Below, in pieces: positions 38,187 to 46,252 of a DNA stretch of 64,000 nt. Under the pieces are notes generated by a model. That model saw only the letters and a list, made by a program, of their open reading frames with translations, was not told where the DNA came from and did no database searches. Every line of letters starts with the position of its first letter. The stretch's first letter is position 1. The stretch covers positions 186,001 through 250,000 of the forward strand of contig JAFEMX010000002.1 of assembly GCA_016892645.1 (NCBI GenBank), written 5' to 3'. The position numbers and the translations under genes were made by a program. The DNA comes from Micrococcaceae bacterium RIT 802. Its GTDB lineage: Bacteria; Actinomycetota; Actinomycetes; Actinomycetales; Micrococcaceae.

Positions 38187-39161
38187 ATGAAGAACATCTT
38201 GAAGGGGGCGGGGGCCGCCACCGCGGTACTGCTCCTGGCCGCCTGCGGCTCCGGCTCACCCAGTTCCGGCGATGCCGCCGGCGGGGCCTCCGGCAGTGCC
38301 GGGCTGACCCAGGTCACCGTGGGGGTCATCCCCATCGTGGACACCGCGCCGATCTGGCTCGGCGATGAGGAGGGCTTCTTCGCCGACGAGGGGCTCGACC
38401 TGGACATCCAGACCGCCAGCGGGGGTGCGGCCATCATCCCCGGCGTCCAATCCGGCAGCTATGACTTCGCGTTCTCCAACCTCGTCTCGCTCATGGTCGC
38501 GAACGACAAGGGCCTGGACATGAAGGTGGTGGCCAACGGGAACAGCACCACCGGGACCGACCACGACTTTGGCGCCGTCGTCGTTCCCGGGGACTCCGGC
38601 ATCAAGACCCCGAAGGACCTGGCGGGCAAGAAGGTCTCGGTCAACAACCTCTCCAACATCGGCGATACGACGATCAAGACGGTGGTCGAGGAAGACGGCG
38701 GCGACCCTGACTCGATCAACTTCGTCGAAGTCGGGTTCCCCGACGCCCCCGCCGCCCTGGACAACGGGGTCGTCGACGCCGCCTGGATCCTGGACCCGTT
38801 CCTGACCCAATCCGTGGAGGGCGGCGCCCGCGTGATCAGCAACAACTTCTCCGACTTCGACCCCGAACTGGACATCTCCGCCTACTTCACCAGCCAAGCG
38901 GTCGTCGACAAGAACCCGGACCTGGCCCAAAAGTTCCAGCGGGCCATGGACAAGTCGCTGGAATACGCCGAGGAGAACCCGGACAAGGTCCGCGACATCG
39001 TCGGCACCTACACCAAGATCGACGCCGAGACCCGCAAGGGCCTGATCCTGCCGGCCTTCCGCGTCGACATGAACCGCGAGGCCGCCCAGAAGCTCGGCGA
39101 CGCGGCCGTGAAGTACGGGACGCTGTCCAAGGCGCCGGACCTGGATGCGCTGCTGCCATGA
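38187..39161 (+). CDS. NMT1/THI5-like ABC substrate-binding lipoprotein (SBP1)
   Basis: A 324-residue exported binding protein. The signal peptide ends at the lipobox LLAAC (cysteine near residue 20), followed by a Gly/Ser-rich linker. The mature domain is of the NMT1/SsuA-like group: GVIPIVDTAPIWLGDEEGFF, GSYDFAFSNLVSLMVAND, and FVEVGFPDAPAALDNGVVDAAWI. It is 67 bp after phdA and overlaps the permease gene by 4 bp, so it belongs to a four-gene importer likely for phenolic acids. The proteins at 54485 and 56619 are paralogues without their own permeases. Confidence 0.85.
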   Translation: MKNILKGAGAATAVLLLAACGSGSPSSGDAAGGASGSAGLTQVTVGVIPIVDTAPIWLGDEEGFFADEGLDLDIQTASGGAAIIPGVQSGSYDFAFSNLVSLMVANDKGLDMKVVANGNSTTGTDHDFGAVVVPGDSGIKTPKDLAGKKVSVNNLSNIGDTTIKTVVEEDGGDPDSINFVEVGFPDAPAALDNGVVDAAWILDPFLTQSVEGGARVISNNFSDFDPELDISAYFTSQAVVDKNPDLAQKFQRAMDKSLEYAEENPDKVRDIVGTYTKIDAETRKGLILPAFRVDMNREAAQKLGDAAVKYGTLSKAPDLDALLP

Positions 39162-39994
39162 CCGTCGTCATCGATCCCACGAAGGCGCCGGGGGCACCGC
39201 GACCGGCGCGGGTGCGCCGTCCGGGCCCGCCGCGCTGGGTGCTCGGGTTGGTCGGGGTCCTGGTCTTCCTCGGCGCCTGGGAACTGCTGCCGGTCCTGGG
39301 CATCGTCCAGGCCAAGTACCTGCCTCCGGCCTCCGAAGTCATCGTGGCCCTGGTCCGCGATTTCGGGCTGACGGCCTTTTGGGTCTCGGTCGGTGAGACG
39401 CTGCTGGCGTGGGCACTGGGGCTGCTGATGGCCACCGTCGCGGCACTCGTGCTCGGCCTGCTCATCGGCGGTTCCGGTTTCCTGCGCCGCTTCACGAACT
39501 CGACCATCGAATTCCTGCGCCCGATTCCCTCCGTCGCCCTGATCCCGCTGGCCGTGCTGCTCTACGGGGTCAAAATCGAGTCGTCGCTGCTGTTGATCGT
39601 CTACGCCTGCTTCTGGCAGGTGCTCATCCAGGTCCTCTACGGGGTGGCCGACGTCGACAACGTCGCCATGCAGACGGCGAAGTCCTACGGGTTCTCAGGC
39701 TGGCAGCGGATCAAGGACGTCGTGTTTCCGACCGTGCTGCCCTACCTGATGACGGGCATCCGCCTGGGAGCCGCCGTCGCACTGATCCTGGCGATCACCG
39801 CCGAACTGATCATCGGGTCCCCGGGGCTGGGCCGGGAGATCGCCCTGGCCCAATCCGGCGGCGCCATCTCGGGGATGTATGCCCTGATCCTGGCCACCGG
39901 CCTGCTCGGCATGCTGATCAACGTCGGCATGCGCACCATCGAACGCCGGATCCTGGGCTGGCACCCCTCGGTCCGCGGGGAGGTCATCGCATGA
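39158..39994 (+). CDS. ABC transporter permease 1, SsuC-like
   Basis: A 278-residue membrane protein with about six hydrophobic segments. It shows the sulfonate/nitrate-type permease pattern: VIVALVRDFGLTAFWVSVGETLLAWALG and the EAA loop DNVAMQTAKSYGFSGWQRIKDV near residue 165-188. It overlaps the upstream SBP1 gene and the downstream permease gene by 4 bp each, so the importer uses two different permease subunits. Specificity must be inferred from the phd context. Confidence 0.86.
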   Translation: MTVVIDPTKAPGAPRPARVRRPGPPRWVLGLVGVLVFLGAWELLPVLGIVQAKYLPPASEVIVALVRDFGLTAFWVSVGETLLAWALGLLMATVAALVLGLLIGGSGFLRRFTNSTIEFLRPIPSVALIPLAVLLYGVKIESSLLLIVYACFWQVLIQVLYGVADVDNVAMQTAKSYGFSGWQRIKDVVFPTVLPYLMTGIRLGAAVALILAITAELIIGSPGLGREIALAQSGGAISGMYALILATGLLGMLINVGMRTIERRILGWHPSVRGEVIA

Positions 39995-40764
39995 AAACGC
40001 TGAAATCCGCGGGATACCTGATCCTGCTGCCGGTCCTGCTCGTCGCCCTGTGGTGGGTCGGGACCTCCGGGGAGCCCAACTTCTTCGTCCCGACACCCGC
40101 GCAGCTCGTGGACACCTTCGGTCCGACCTGGTTCGAGGGCCGCATCGCCACGGACGTGTTGCCGAGCATCGGCCGGCTCGTCGCCGGTGTCCTGCTGGCC
40201 ATCGTCCTGGGCATCGTGGTGGGTCTGCTCGTGGGGCTGAACCGGACCCTGCGCGCGCTGACCGAACCGGTCTTCGAGTTCTTCCGGGCGCTGCCGCCTC
40301 CGGTGCTGATCCCCGTGCTGATGCTGCTGATCGGCGTCAACGACTCGATGAAGGTGGCGGTCATCGTCTCCGGGGCCATCTGGCCGGTGTTGCTGAACAC
40401 CATCGAGGGAGTGCGTTCGATCGACCCGGTCCAGAACGAGACCTCCCGGTCCTACGGCATCTCCGGGTTCGCGCGCATCCGCTACCAGGTGCTGCCCTCA
40501 GCCACGCCGATCATCATGGCCGGGGTGCGCCAGTGCCTGTCGATCGGGCTGATCCTGATGGTCATCTCCGAGATGTTCGCCTCCTCCTCCGGGCTGGGCT
40601 TCACCATCGTGCAGTTCCAGCGCTCCTTCGCCATCCCCGAAATGTGGTCGGGCATCATCGTGCTCGGGCTCATCGGCGTGGTCATGTCGTTCATCTTCCA
40701 GTGGGCCGAAGCGCGCGTGCTGCGCTGGTACCACGGTCTGAAAGAGGTAGAAAATGCAGTCTGA
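39991..40764 (+). CDS. ABC transporter permease 2, SsuC-like
   Basis: A 257-residue membrane permease paralogous to the preceding one. The first segment reads AGYLILLPVLLVALWWVG. The EAA loop is NETSRSYGISGFARIRYQV near residue 150. The ATG at 39991 overlaps the permease 1 stop (ATGA), deciding against longer in-frame starts. The gene's end overlaps the ATPase start by 11 bp. A heterodimeric channel with permease 1 is likely. Confidence 0.86.
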   Translation: MKTLKSAGYLILLPVLLVALWWVGTSGEPNFFVPTPAQLVDTFGPTWFEGRIATDVLPSIGRLVAGVLLAIVLGIVVGLLVGLNRTLRALTEPVFEFFRALPPPVLIPVLMLLIGVNDSMKVAVIVSGAIWPVLLNTIEGVRSIDPVQNETSRSYGISGFARIRYQVLPSATPIIMAGVRQCLSIGLILMVISEMFASSSGLGFTIVQFQRSFAIPEMWSGIIVLGLIGVVMSFIFQWAEARVLRWYHGLKEVENAV

Positions 40765-41629
40765 TGCCACCACCCCCGTCGCCGCCGCTCCCGCGGTCCC
40801 CCCGGCACCCGCCGGACGGACCCTTCCCGACGGGCAGGCATTGCTGTCCGTCCGTGGGGTGAAGAAGGTCTACCACACCGACGGCGGCGACATCGAGGCC
40901 GTGCGGAACCTGACCTTCGACCTGGCCCGCGGCGAACTCGCCTGCCTGGTCGGTCCCTCCGGCTCCGGGAAGACCACGCTGCTGAAGGTCATCGCTGGGC
41001 TCCTGGGCGCCACCGAAGGCCAGGTCACCCTGGACGGACAGAAGATCACCGGGCCGCCGAAGAAGATGGCCGTCGTCTTCCAGGAATACGGGCGTTCGCT
41101 CTTCCCCTGGCTGCGGGTTGCGGACAACGTGGAACTGCCGTTGAAGAACGCCGGCGTGCCCAAGGCCGAGCGCAAGGCGCGCGTGAACGAGGCGCTGGAG
41201 GCCGTCGGCTTGGACGCCGTGCCGCGTTCGTACCCCTGGCAGCTCTCCGGCGGCATGCAGCAACGCGTGGCCATCGCCCGCGCGGTGGCCTACCAGCCCG
41301 AGGTGCTGCTGATGGACGAGCCCTTTGCCGCCGTGGACGCGCAGACCCGGGCGGACCTGGAGGACCTGGTGCGCCGGCTGTGGAAGGACCTGGGCATGAC
41401 GGTCCTGTTCGTCACGCACGACATCGACGAGTCCATCTACTTGGGCGGCCGCGTGATCGTCCTGTCGTCCTCGCCGACCGTGGTCCAGGAGGATTTGGTC
41501 ATCGACCTGCCCGATGAGCGTGATCAGCTCGAGACCCGGTCCCTGCCGCGGTTCACCGAACTACGCCACCACGTCTACGAGCAGATCCAACTGGCCAAAC
41601 GCGGGCACCGCCCCGACGGCGCCCCGTAG
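40754..41629 (+). CDS. ABC transporter ATP-binding protein, SsuB-like
   Basis: A 291-residue ATPase. Walker A is GPSGSGKTTLLKVIAG (near residue 65), the Q-loop VVFQEYGRSLFPWL, the signature LSGGMQQRVAIARAV, and Walker B VLLMDEPFAAVD. It energises the two permeases upstream, with which it overlaps. It is the only ATPase of this transporter type in the window, so it could also serve the orphan binding proteins SBP2 and SBP3. Confidence 0.9.
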   Translation: MQSDATTPVAAAPAVPPAPAGRTLPDGQALLSVRGVKKVYHTDGGDIEAVRNLTFDLARGELACLVGPSGSGKTTLLKVIAGLLGATEGQVTLDGQKITGPPKKMAVVFQEYGRSLFPWLRVADNVELPLKNAGVPKAERKARVNEALEAVGLDAVPRSYPWQLSGGMQQRVAIARAVAYQPEVLLMDEPFAAVDAQTRADLEDLVRRLWKDLGMTVLFVTHDIDESIYLGGRVIVLSSSPTVVQEDLVIDLPDERDQLETRSLPRFTELRHHVYEQIQLAKRGHRPDGAP

Positions 41630-41633
41630 GCCG

Positions 41634-42377
41634 CTACGCCGTCCCCGCCAGGGCCCGGGCGATCCCGCCTGCCGCCGTCCGCAAGGCCATGACGGCGGCC
41701 GGCAGCAGGTCCGAATCCGTGGGGACCACCACGGAGATCACCGCCACGGCGCGACGCCGGTCGTCCAGGATCGGGACGGCCGCCCCCGTGGTTTCGGGAT
41801 CGGTGAAGCCCGCAAGCGTTGCGTAGCCGGTCAACCGGATGTGGGCCAGCGTCCGGCGCAGGTCGGGTTGCCGGGCCTGGGCGTCCTGCTGGTGGCGTTG
41901 CAGGAATCCCTCGGTGACGTGTGCCGGGGAGAACGCCAGCAGGGCCATCCCCATCGACGTGCGCAGCACCGGCATGCGCCCGGCCACGTGGGCCTGGTTG
42001 ACGGCTGCCCCCGGGCGGGACAGCCGCTCGACGATCAACACCTCGTCCTCGTGCAGGACCGACAGCTGGGTGTTCTGCTGCAGCAGTTGGTTGATGTCCT
42101 CCATGTAGGGCAGGGCGACCAGGCGCAGGTCACGCGTCAGGGACGCCCGGTTCGACAGCTCCCAGAGCCTCAGGCCCAGCCTGACCTCGCCGTCGTCGCC
42201 CTTCGCCAGCAACCCATGGGCCACGAGTTCCTCCACCAGGCGATAGGCGGTGGCGCGTGGCACGGAGGCGCGGCGGGCCAGGGCCGTGACCGTCAGCGAG
42301 GGCTGATCGGCGTCGAAGGAATCCAGGATCCTGACCAGCCGGTCCAGCATGGAGTCACCGGAGGGGGAGTTCGCCAT
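41634..42377 (-). CDS. IclR-family transcriptional regulator
   Basis: A 247-residue IclR protein. The winged helix covers about 10-70 (LDRLVRILDSFDADQPSLTV, ALARRASVPRATAYRLVEELV). The C-terminal effector domain includes HVAGRMPVLRTSMGMALLAFSP. It lies 2 bp after the CoA-thioester hydrolase gene, so the two are co-transcribed, and it is convergent with the importer operon. It is a different protein from the IclR at 46253. It could respond to an aromatic acid and control pobA, given a motif shared between the two promoters (32278-32292 and 43469-43483); this is inference. Confidence 0.82.
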   Translation of the reverse strand: MANSPSGDSMLDRLVRILDSFDADQPSLTVTALARRASVPRATAYRLVEELVAHGLLAKGDDGEVRLGLRLWELSNRASLTRDLRLVALPYMEDINQLLQQNTQLSVLHEDEVLIVERLSRPGAAVNQAHVAGRMPVLRTSMGMALLAFSPAHVTEGFLQRHQQDAQARQPDLRRTLAHIRLTGYATLAGFTDPETTGAAVPILDDRRRAVAVISVVVPTDSDLLPAAVMALRTAAGGIARALAGTA

Positions 42378-42379
42378 GG

Positions 42380-43441
42380 TCAGGAGGAGGAGATGGCCGC
42401 GGCGATCTCCGCCGCGTCGACCCCCGCATGGTCCGGCGGCGACCAGCGCGGGGCGCGGTCCTTGTCGATGATCTGGGCGCGGATCCCCTCCGGCAGGTCC
42501 GGGTGCTTCATCAGGTAGTCGGCCACGCGCAATTCGCGGGCCAGGGCCGACGGCAGATGGGCGTCCTCCCGTGCGGCGCGCACCGCCTGCAGGGCCGTCT
42601 GGGTGGCCAGCGGCGAATTGGCGCGCACCGCGGCGGCGGCCCCGGCCGCCCCGGGAAACGGGCTGGCGTCCAGGCGCTCCAGGATGGCGGGGACGTCGGC
42701 GGCGGCGTACGCCTCATCGATCCAGGCGGCGTCGGCGACCAGCTGTGCTGCCGGCGCGGGGACCCCATGCAGGATCTCCAGGGCCACGGCGACGTCGGCG
42801 GCCGGCAGTCCGATCAGGTCGGGCAGGGCGGCCAGCACGTCCTCGAAGCCCTCCGCGGCGACGCAGAAATCGGCGAACCCCGCATGGATGGCGTCCCCGG
42901 CTCCCATCGTCGACGCGGTCAGGGCCAGGTGCTCGCCGAGGCGGCCCGGGGCCAGGCCCAGCAGATGGGTTCCGCCGACGTCGGGGGAGTAGCCGATATG
43001 CGTTTCGGGCATGCCGATGGCCGAGCGTGGGGTGACGATGCGGACCGACGCGTGGCCGGCGAGGCCGACCCCGCCGCCCATGCACAGCCCGTCCATGAGC
43101 GCCACCACCGGCTTGGGGTAGGTGGCGATGATCCCGTCGAGCTGGAATTCCTCGGCGAGGAAGGAGAGGAATTCGTGCTGCTTGCCCGTGGTGATGGCGG
43201 TATGGAACGCCAAGATGTCCCCACCGGCGCAGAACCCGCGGTCCCCGGCGCCGCGCAACACCACGATCCCCACGCCGGGATCCTCGCGCCAGGCCTCGAG
43301 GCGGTAAGTCAGTTCCGTGACCATGGGGCGGGTCAGGGCGTTGATCTGGCGCGGCCGGTTCAGGGTCAGCAGCCCGATCCCGTCCGCGACGTCGACCAGC
43401 ACGTGGTCCTCCTGCGCACCGGTCGCCCTCGTCTCCGCCAT
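42380..43441 (-). CDS. 3-hydroxyisobutyryl-CoA hydrolase-like crotonase-family protein
   Basis: A 353-residue crotonase-fold enzyme. Oxyanion-hole regions are RGFCAGGDILAFH and ALMDGLCMGGGVGLAGHA. The motif MPETHIGYSPDVGGTHLL and the C-terminal EGIRAQIIDKDRAPRW are hallmarks of 3-hydroxyisobutyryl-CoA hydrolases rather than simple enoyl-CoA hydratases. The ATG at 43441 follows AAGGGGCAGG; the ATG at 43477 has no ribosome site. Valine catabolism is the textbook role. Its linkage to iclR and the beta-ketoadipate genes leaves open hydrolysis of an aromatic or beta-hydroxyacyl-CoA. Confidence 0.78.
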   Translation of the reverse strand: MAETRATGAQEDHVLVDVADGIGLLTLNRPRQINALTRPMVTELTYRLEAWREDPGVGIVVLRGAGDRGFCAGGDILAFHTAITTGKQHEFLSFLAEEFQLDGIIATYPKPVVALMDGLCMGGGVGLAGHASVRIVTPRSAIGMPETHIGYSPDVGGTHLLGLAPGRLGEHLALTASTMGAGDAIHAGFADFCVAAEGFEDVLAALPDLIGLPAADVAVALEILHGVPAPAAQLVADAAWIDEAYAAADVPAILERLDASPFPGAAGAAAAVRANSPLATQTALQAVRAAREDAHLPSALARELRVADYLMKHPDLPEGIRAQIIDKDRAPRWSPPDHAGVDAAEIAAAISSS

Positions 43442-43468
43442 GGCAGCCTGCCCCTTCGTCTCATCGGT

Positions 43469-43483
43469 GATTCCCATTCAATG
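43469..43483 (-). promoter_or_regulatory. Motif shared with the pobA promoter
   Basis: GATTCCCATTCAATG differs in one base from 32278-32292 upstream of pobA. It lies 28 bp upstream of the hydrolase start, on the same side relative to its gene. The right arm of the pobA inverted repeat is not conserved here. Confidence 0.35.
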
Positions 43484-43534
43484 ACGCTACCCCCGCATAC
43501 CGGGGCGCACCAGCCGATCACGGGGACGGGCCCA

Positions 43535-43563
43535 TTGTGTCGCGCGTGGGAAAACGCTAGAGT
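43535..43563 (+). promoter_or_regulatory. Promoter of pcaFIJ
   Basis: TTGTGT (43535-43540) and TAGAGT (43558-43563) are 17 bp apart. The predicted start near 43570 falls inside the operator array at 43562-43595. Confidence 0.55.
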
Positions 43564-43595
43564 TCAATATACGAACTTAAGTTCATCCAGTGAAC
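43562..43595. promoter_or_regulatory. Probable PcaR (IclR) operator array upstream of pcaF
   Basis: Two 15-bp inverted repeats, GTTCAATATACGAAC (43562-43576) and GTTCATCCAGTGAAC (43581-43595), are joined by a central palindrome GAACTTAAGTTC (43573-43584). The first resembles the Pseudomonas PcaR site GTTCGATAATCGCAC in 11 of 15 bases as I recall that site. The array abuts the -10 box of the pcaF promoter and ends 19 bp before the ATG. Confidence 0.7.
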
Positions 43596-43614
43596 ATGAG
43601 ATGGCAGGAGACCC

Positions 43615-44820
43615 ATGCAGCAGGCCTACGTCTACGACGCAATCCGCACCCCCTTTGGCAAGATCGGAGGGGCGCTGTCCTCCCACCGCCCGGACGACCT
43701 GGCCAGCCACATCGTCAAGGCACTGGTGGAACGGTCCCCGGAACTGGACGTCGAACGCATCGACGAGTCGGTCTTCGGCAACGCCAACGGCGCCGGCGAG
43801 GAGAACCGCAACGTGGCCCGCATGGCGACCCTGCTGGCCGGTCTGCCCGTCTCCCTGCCCGGCACCACCGTCAACCGGCTCTGCGGTTCGTCGTTGGACG
43901 CCGCCATGATCGCCTCCCGGCAGATCAACGTCGGGGATGCGGACCTGATGCTGCTCGGCGGCGTCGAATCCATGTCGCGGGCCCCCTGGGTCCTGCCCAA
44001 GACCGAGCGCCCGTTCCCGATGAACAACCTCGAACTGGCCAACACCACCCTGGGCTGGCGCCTGGTCAACCCGGAGATGCCCGGTGCCTGGACCGTGTCC
44101 CTCGGGGAGGCCACCGAGCAGCTGCGCGAACGCGAGGGCATCGACCGCGAACGCCAGGACGCCTTCGCCGCCCGCTCGCACCAGCTCGCCGACGCCGCCT
44201 GGAACGCCGGGCACTATGACGACCTGGTCGTCCCCGTCGAGCCCAACACCCGCAAGGGCGTGCGCCTGGACCGCGACGAGACCATCCGCCCCGAGTCCAC
44301 GCCGGAATCGCTGGCCGGGCTGCGCACCGTCTTCCGCACCGAGAACGGGACCGTCACCGCCGGCAACGCCTCCCCGATGAACGACGGCGCCTCCGCCGCC
44401 TGGCTTGGCAGCGAGCAGGCCGCGACCCTGCTCGGCCGCGAACCGCTGGCCCGCATCGCCGGGCGCGGTGCCGCCGCGATCGAACCGCAGTACTTCGGCT
44501 TCGCCCCCGTCGAGGCAGCCAACCGCGCCCTGGCCAAGGCGGGCATCGGCTGGGAGGACGTCGCCGCCGTCGAACTCAACGAGGCCTTCGCCGCCCAGTC
44601 GCTGGCCTGCGTGGACGCCTGGGGCATCGATGAGGAGATCGTCAACGCCTGGGGCGGGGCCCTGGCCATCGGCCACCCGCTGGGCGCGTCCGGCCTGCGC
44701 ATCCTCGGCACCCTCGCCCGCCGGCTGCAGGCCTCCGGCCAGCGCTGGGGCGTCGCGGCCATCTGCATCGGCGTCGGCCAGGGCCTGGCCGTCGTCCTCG
44801 AGAACACCACCAGCAAGTAA
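43615..44820 (+). CDS. pcaF: Beta-ketoadipyl-CoA thiolase
   Basis: The enzyme cleaves beta-ketoadipyl-CoA to succinyl-CoA and acetyl-CoA, the last step of the pathway. The 401-residue thiolase has its acyl-binding cysteine in TTVNRLCGSSLDAAM (Cys90), the His in GGALAIGHPLGASG near 350, and the second Cys in AAICIGVGQGLA near 380. The start YVYDAIRTPFGKIGG is typical of PcaF. GGCAGGAG precedes the ATG. It begins the pcaF-pcaI-pcaJ-pcaR cluster. Confidence 0.9.
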   Translation: MQQAYVYDAIRTPFGKIGGALSSHRPDDLASHIVKALVERSPELDVERIDESVFGNANGAGEENRNVARMATLLAGLPVSLPGTTVNRLCGSSLDAAMIASRQINVGDADLMLLGGVESMSRAPWVLPKTERPFPMNNLELANTTLGWRLVNPEMPGAWTVSLGEATEQLREREGIDRERQDAFAARSHQLADAAWNAGHYDDLVVPVEPNTRKGVRLDRDETIRPESTPESLAGLRTVFRTENGTVTAGNASPMNDGASAAWLGSEQAATLLGREPLARIAGRGAAAIEPQYFGFAPVEAANRALAKAGIGWEDVAAVELNEAFAAQSLACVDAWGIDEEIVNAWGGALAIGHPLGASGLRILGTLARRLQASGQRWGVAAICIGVGQGLAVVLENTTSK

Positions 44821-44833
44821 AGGGGAAACCACC

Positions 44834-45508
44834 GTGGCACCACGCATCGCCTCCAACGCCGCAGATGCCGTCTCCGGCATCCACGACGGCGCCACCGTCC
44901 TCATCGGGGGGTTCGGCAACGCCGGCCAGCCGATGGAACTGATCGACGCCCTGCTCGCTTGCGGGGCCACCGACCTGACGGTGGTGAACAACAACGCCGG
45001 ACAGGCCGACGCCGGGCTGGCGCTGCTCATCAAGGAGCGCAAGATCCGCAAGGTCATCTGCTCCTTCCCCCGCCAGTCCGACTCCTGGCATTTCGATACG
45101 GCCTACCGGGCCGGGGAGATCGAACTCGAGCTCGTCCCGCAGGGCAACCTCGCCGAGCGGCTGCGCGCCGCCGGCGCCGGGATCGGCGGGTTCTTCACCC
45201 CCACCGGCTACGGCACGCTGCTGGCCGAGGGCAAGGAAACCCGCGAAATCGACGGCGTCGGCTACGTGCTGGAAACCCCGATCAAGGCCGACGTCGCCCT
45301 CATCAAGGCGCAGACGGCGGACGAGTTCGGCAACCTGGTCTACCGCAAGACGGCCCGCAACTTCGGCCCCGTCATGGCCACCGCCGCGGCCCAGACCATC
45401 GTCCAGGTCGAACAGATCGTCCCGGTCGGCGGGATCGACCCGGAGGTCGTGGTGACCCCGGGCATCTACGTCGACACGGTCGTGCAGATCGCAGGAGAGA
45501 ACAAATGA
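44834..45508 (+). CDS. pcaI: 3-oxoadipate CoA-transferase subunit A
   Basis: A 224-residue alpha subunit of a type I CoA-transferase that moves CoA from succinyl-CoA to beta-ketoadipate. Motifs: GATVLIGGFGNAGQPMELID, a glycine-rich CoA site, and GIGGFFTPTGYGTLLAEGK. The GTG start at 44834 follows AGGGGAAA and gives the usual length; the frame remains open far upstream inside pcaF but without family similarity. It overlaps pcaJ by 4 bp. Confidence 0.92.
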   Translation: MAPRIASNAADAVSGIHDGATVLIGGFGNAGQPMELIDALLACGATDLTVVNNNAGQADAGLALLIKERKIRKVICSFPRQSDSWHFDTAYRAGEIELELVPQGNLAERLRAAGAGIGGFFTPTGYGTLLAEGKETREIDGVGYVLETPIKADVALIKAQTADEFGNLVYRKTARNFGPVMATAAAQTIVQVEQIVPVGGIDPEVVVTPGIYVDTVVQIAGENK

Positions 45509-46158
45509 GCTACAGCTACACCGCCGCGGCGCTGACCCGCGATGACATGGCCGAGATGGTCGCCTCCGACATCCCCGCCGGTTCCTTCGTGAACCTGGGG
45601 ATCGGGCAGCCGACCAACGTCTCGAACTACCTCACCGCCGACCAGGGCGTCACCCTCCACACCGAGAACGGCATGCTCGGCATGGGGCCGGTGGCCACGG
45701 GGGGTGACATCGACGGCGACCTGATCAACGCCGGCAAGATCCCGGTCACCGAACTCCCCGGAGCCAGCTACTTCCACCACGCAGACTCCTTCGCCATGAT
45801 GCGCGGGGGGCACCTGGACGTGTGCGTGCTGGGCGCCTTCCAGGTCTCCCAGACCGGCGACCTGGCCAACTGGCACACCGGAGCCCCCGGGGCCATCCCC
45901 GCGGTCGGCGGTGCCATGGACCTGGCGATCGGCGCGAAGTCCACCTGGGTCATGATGGGCCTGTTCACCAAGGCCGGCGAATCCAAGCTGGTCGAGGCGC
46001 TGAGCTACCCCGTCACCGGGCTGGGTTGCGTCTCGCGGATCTACACCGAATCCGCGATCTTCCTCATCGAGGACGGCACGGCCACGGTCCGTTCCACGCA
46101 CGGGATCAGCTTCGACGAGCTGGCCGCGCGCCTGCCGGTGGGGCTGCAGCGGGCCTAG
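45505..46158 (+). CDS. pcaJ: 3-oxoadipate CoA-transferase subunit B
   Basis: The 217-residue beta subunit carries the catalytic glutamate in LHTENGMLGMGP (Glu54), which forms the covalent CoA thioester. Other family features are VNLGIGQPTNVSNYL at about 29-43 and GGHLDVCVLGAFQVS near 100. The ATG overlaps the pcaI stop as ATGA. Together with PcaI it activates beta-ketoadipate for PcaF. Confidence 0.93.
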   Translation: MSYSYTAAALTRDDMAEMVASDIPAGSFVNLGIGQPTNVSNYLTADQGVTLHTENGMLGMGPVATGGDIDGDLINAGKIPVTELPGASYFHHADSFAMMRGGHLDVCVLGAFQVSQTGDLANWHTGAPGAIPAVGGAMDLAIGAKSTWVMMGLFTKAGESKLVEALSYPVTGLGCVSRIYTESAIFLIEDGTATVRSTHGISFDELAARLPVGLQRA

Positions 46159-46178
46159 CACCGACCCCACGACGCGGG

Positions 46179-46215
46179 CCCGGCAACGCACCCTTAGGAT
46201 GGGTGGGTTGCCGGG
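46179..46215 (+). terminator. Stem-loop between pcaJ and pcaR
   Basis: CCCGGCAAC (46179-46187) pairs with GTTGCCGGG (46207-46215), and CACCC (46189-46193) with GGGTG (46201-46205), giving a 14-bp stem with one mismatch and a 7-nt loop. There is no T-run. It may partly separate pcaR expression from the enzymes. Confidence 0.55.
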
Positions 46216-46252
46216 GGCCGCAGCCGCGCCCCGCACCTTCCGGAAGGACACC

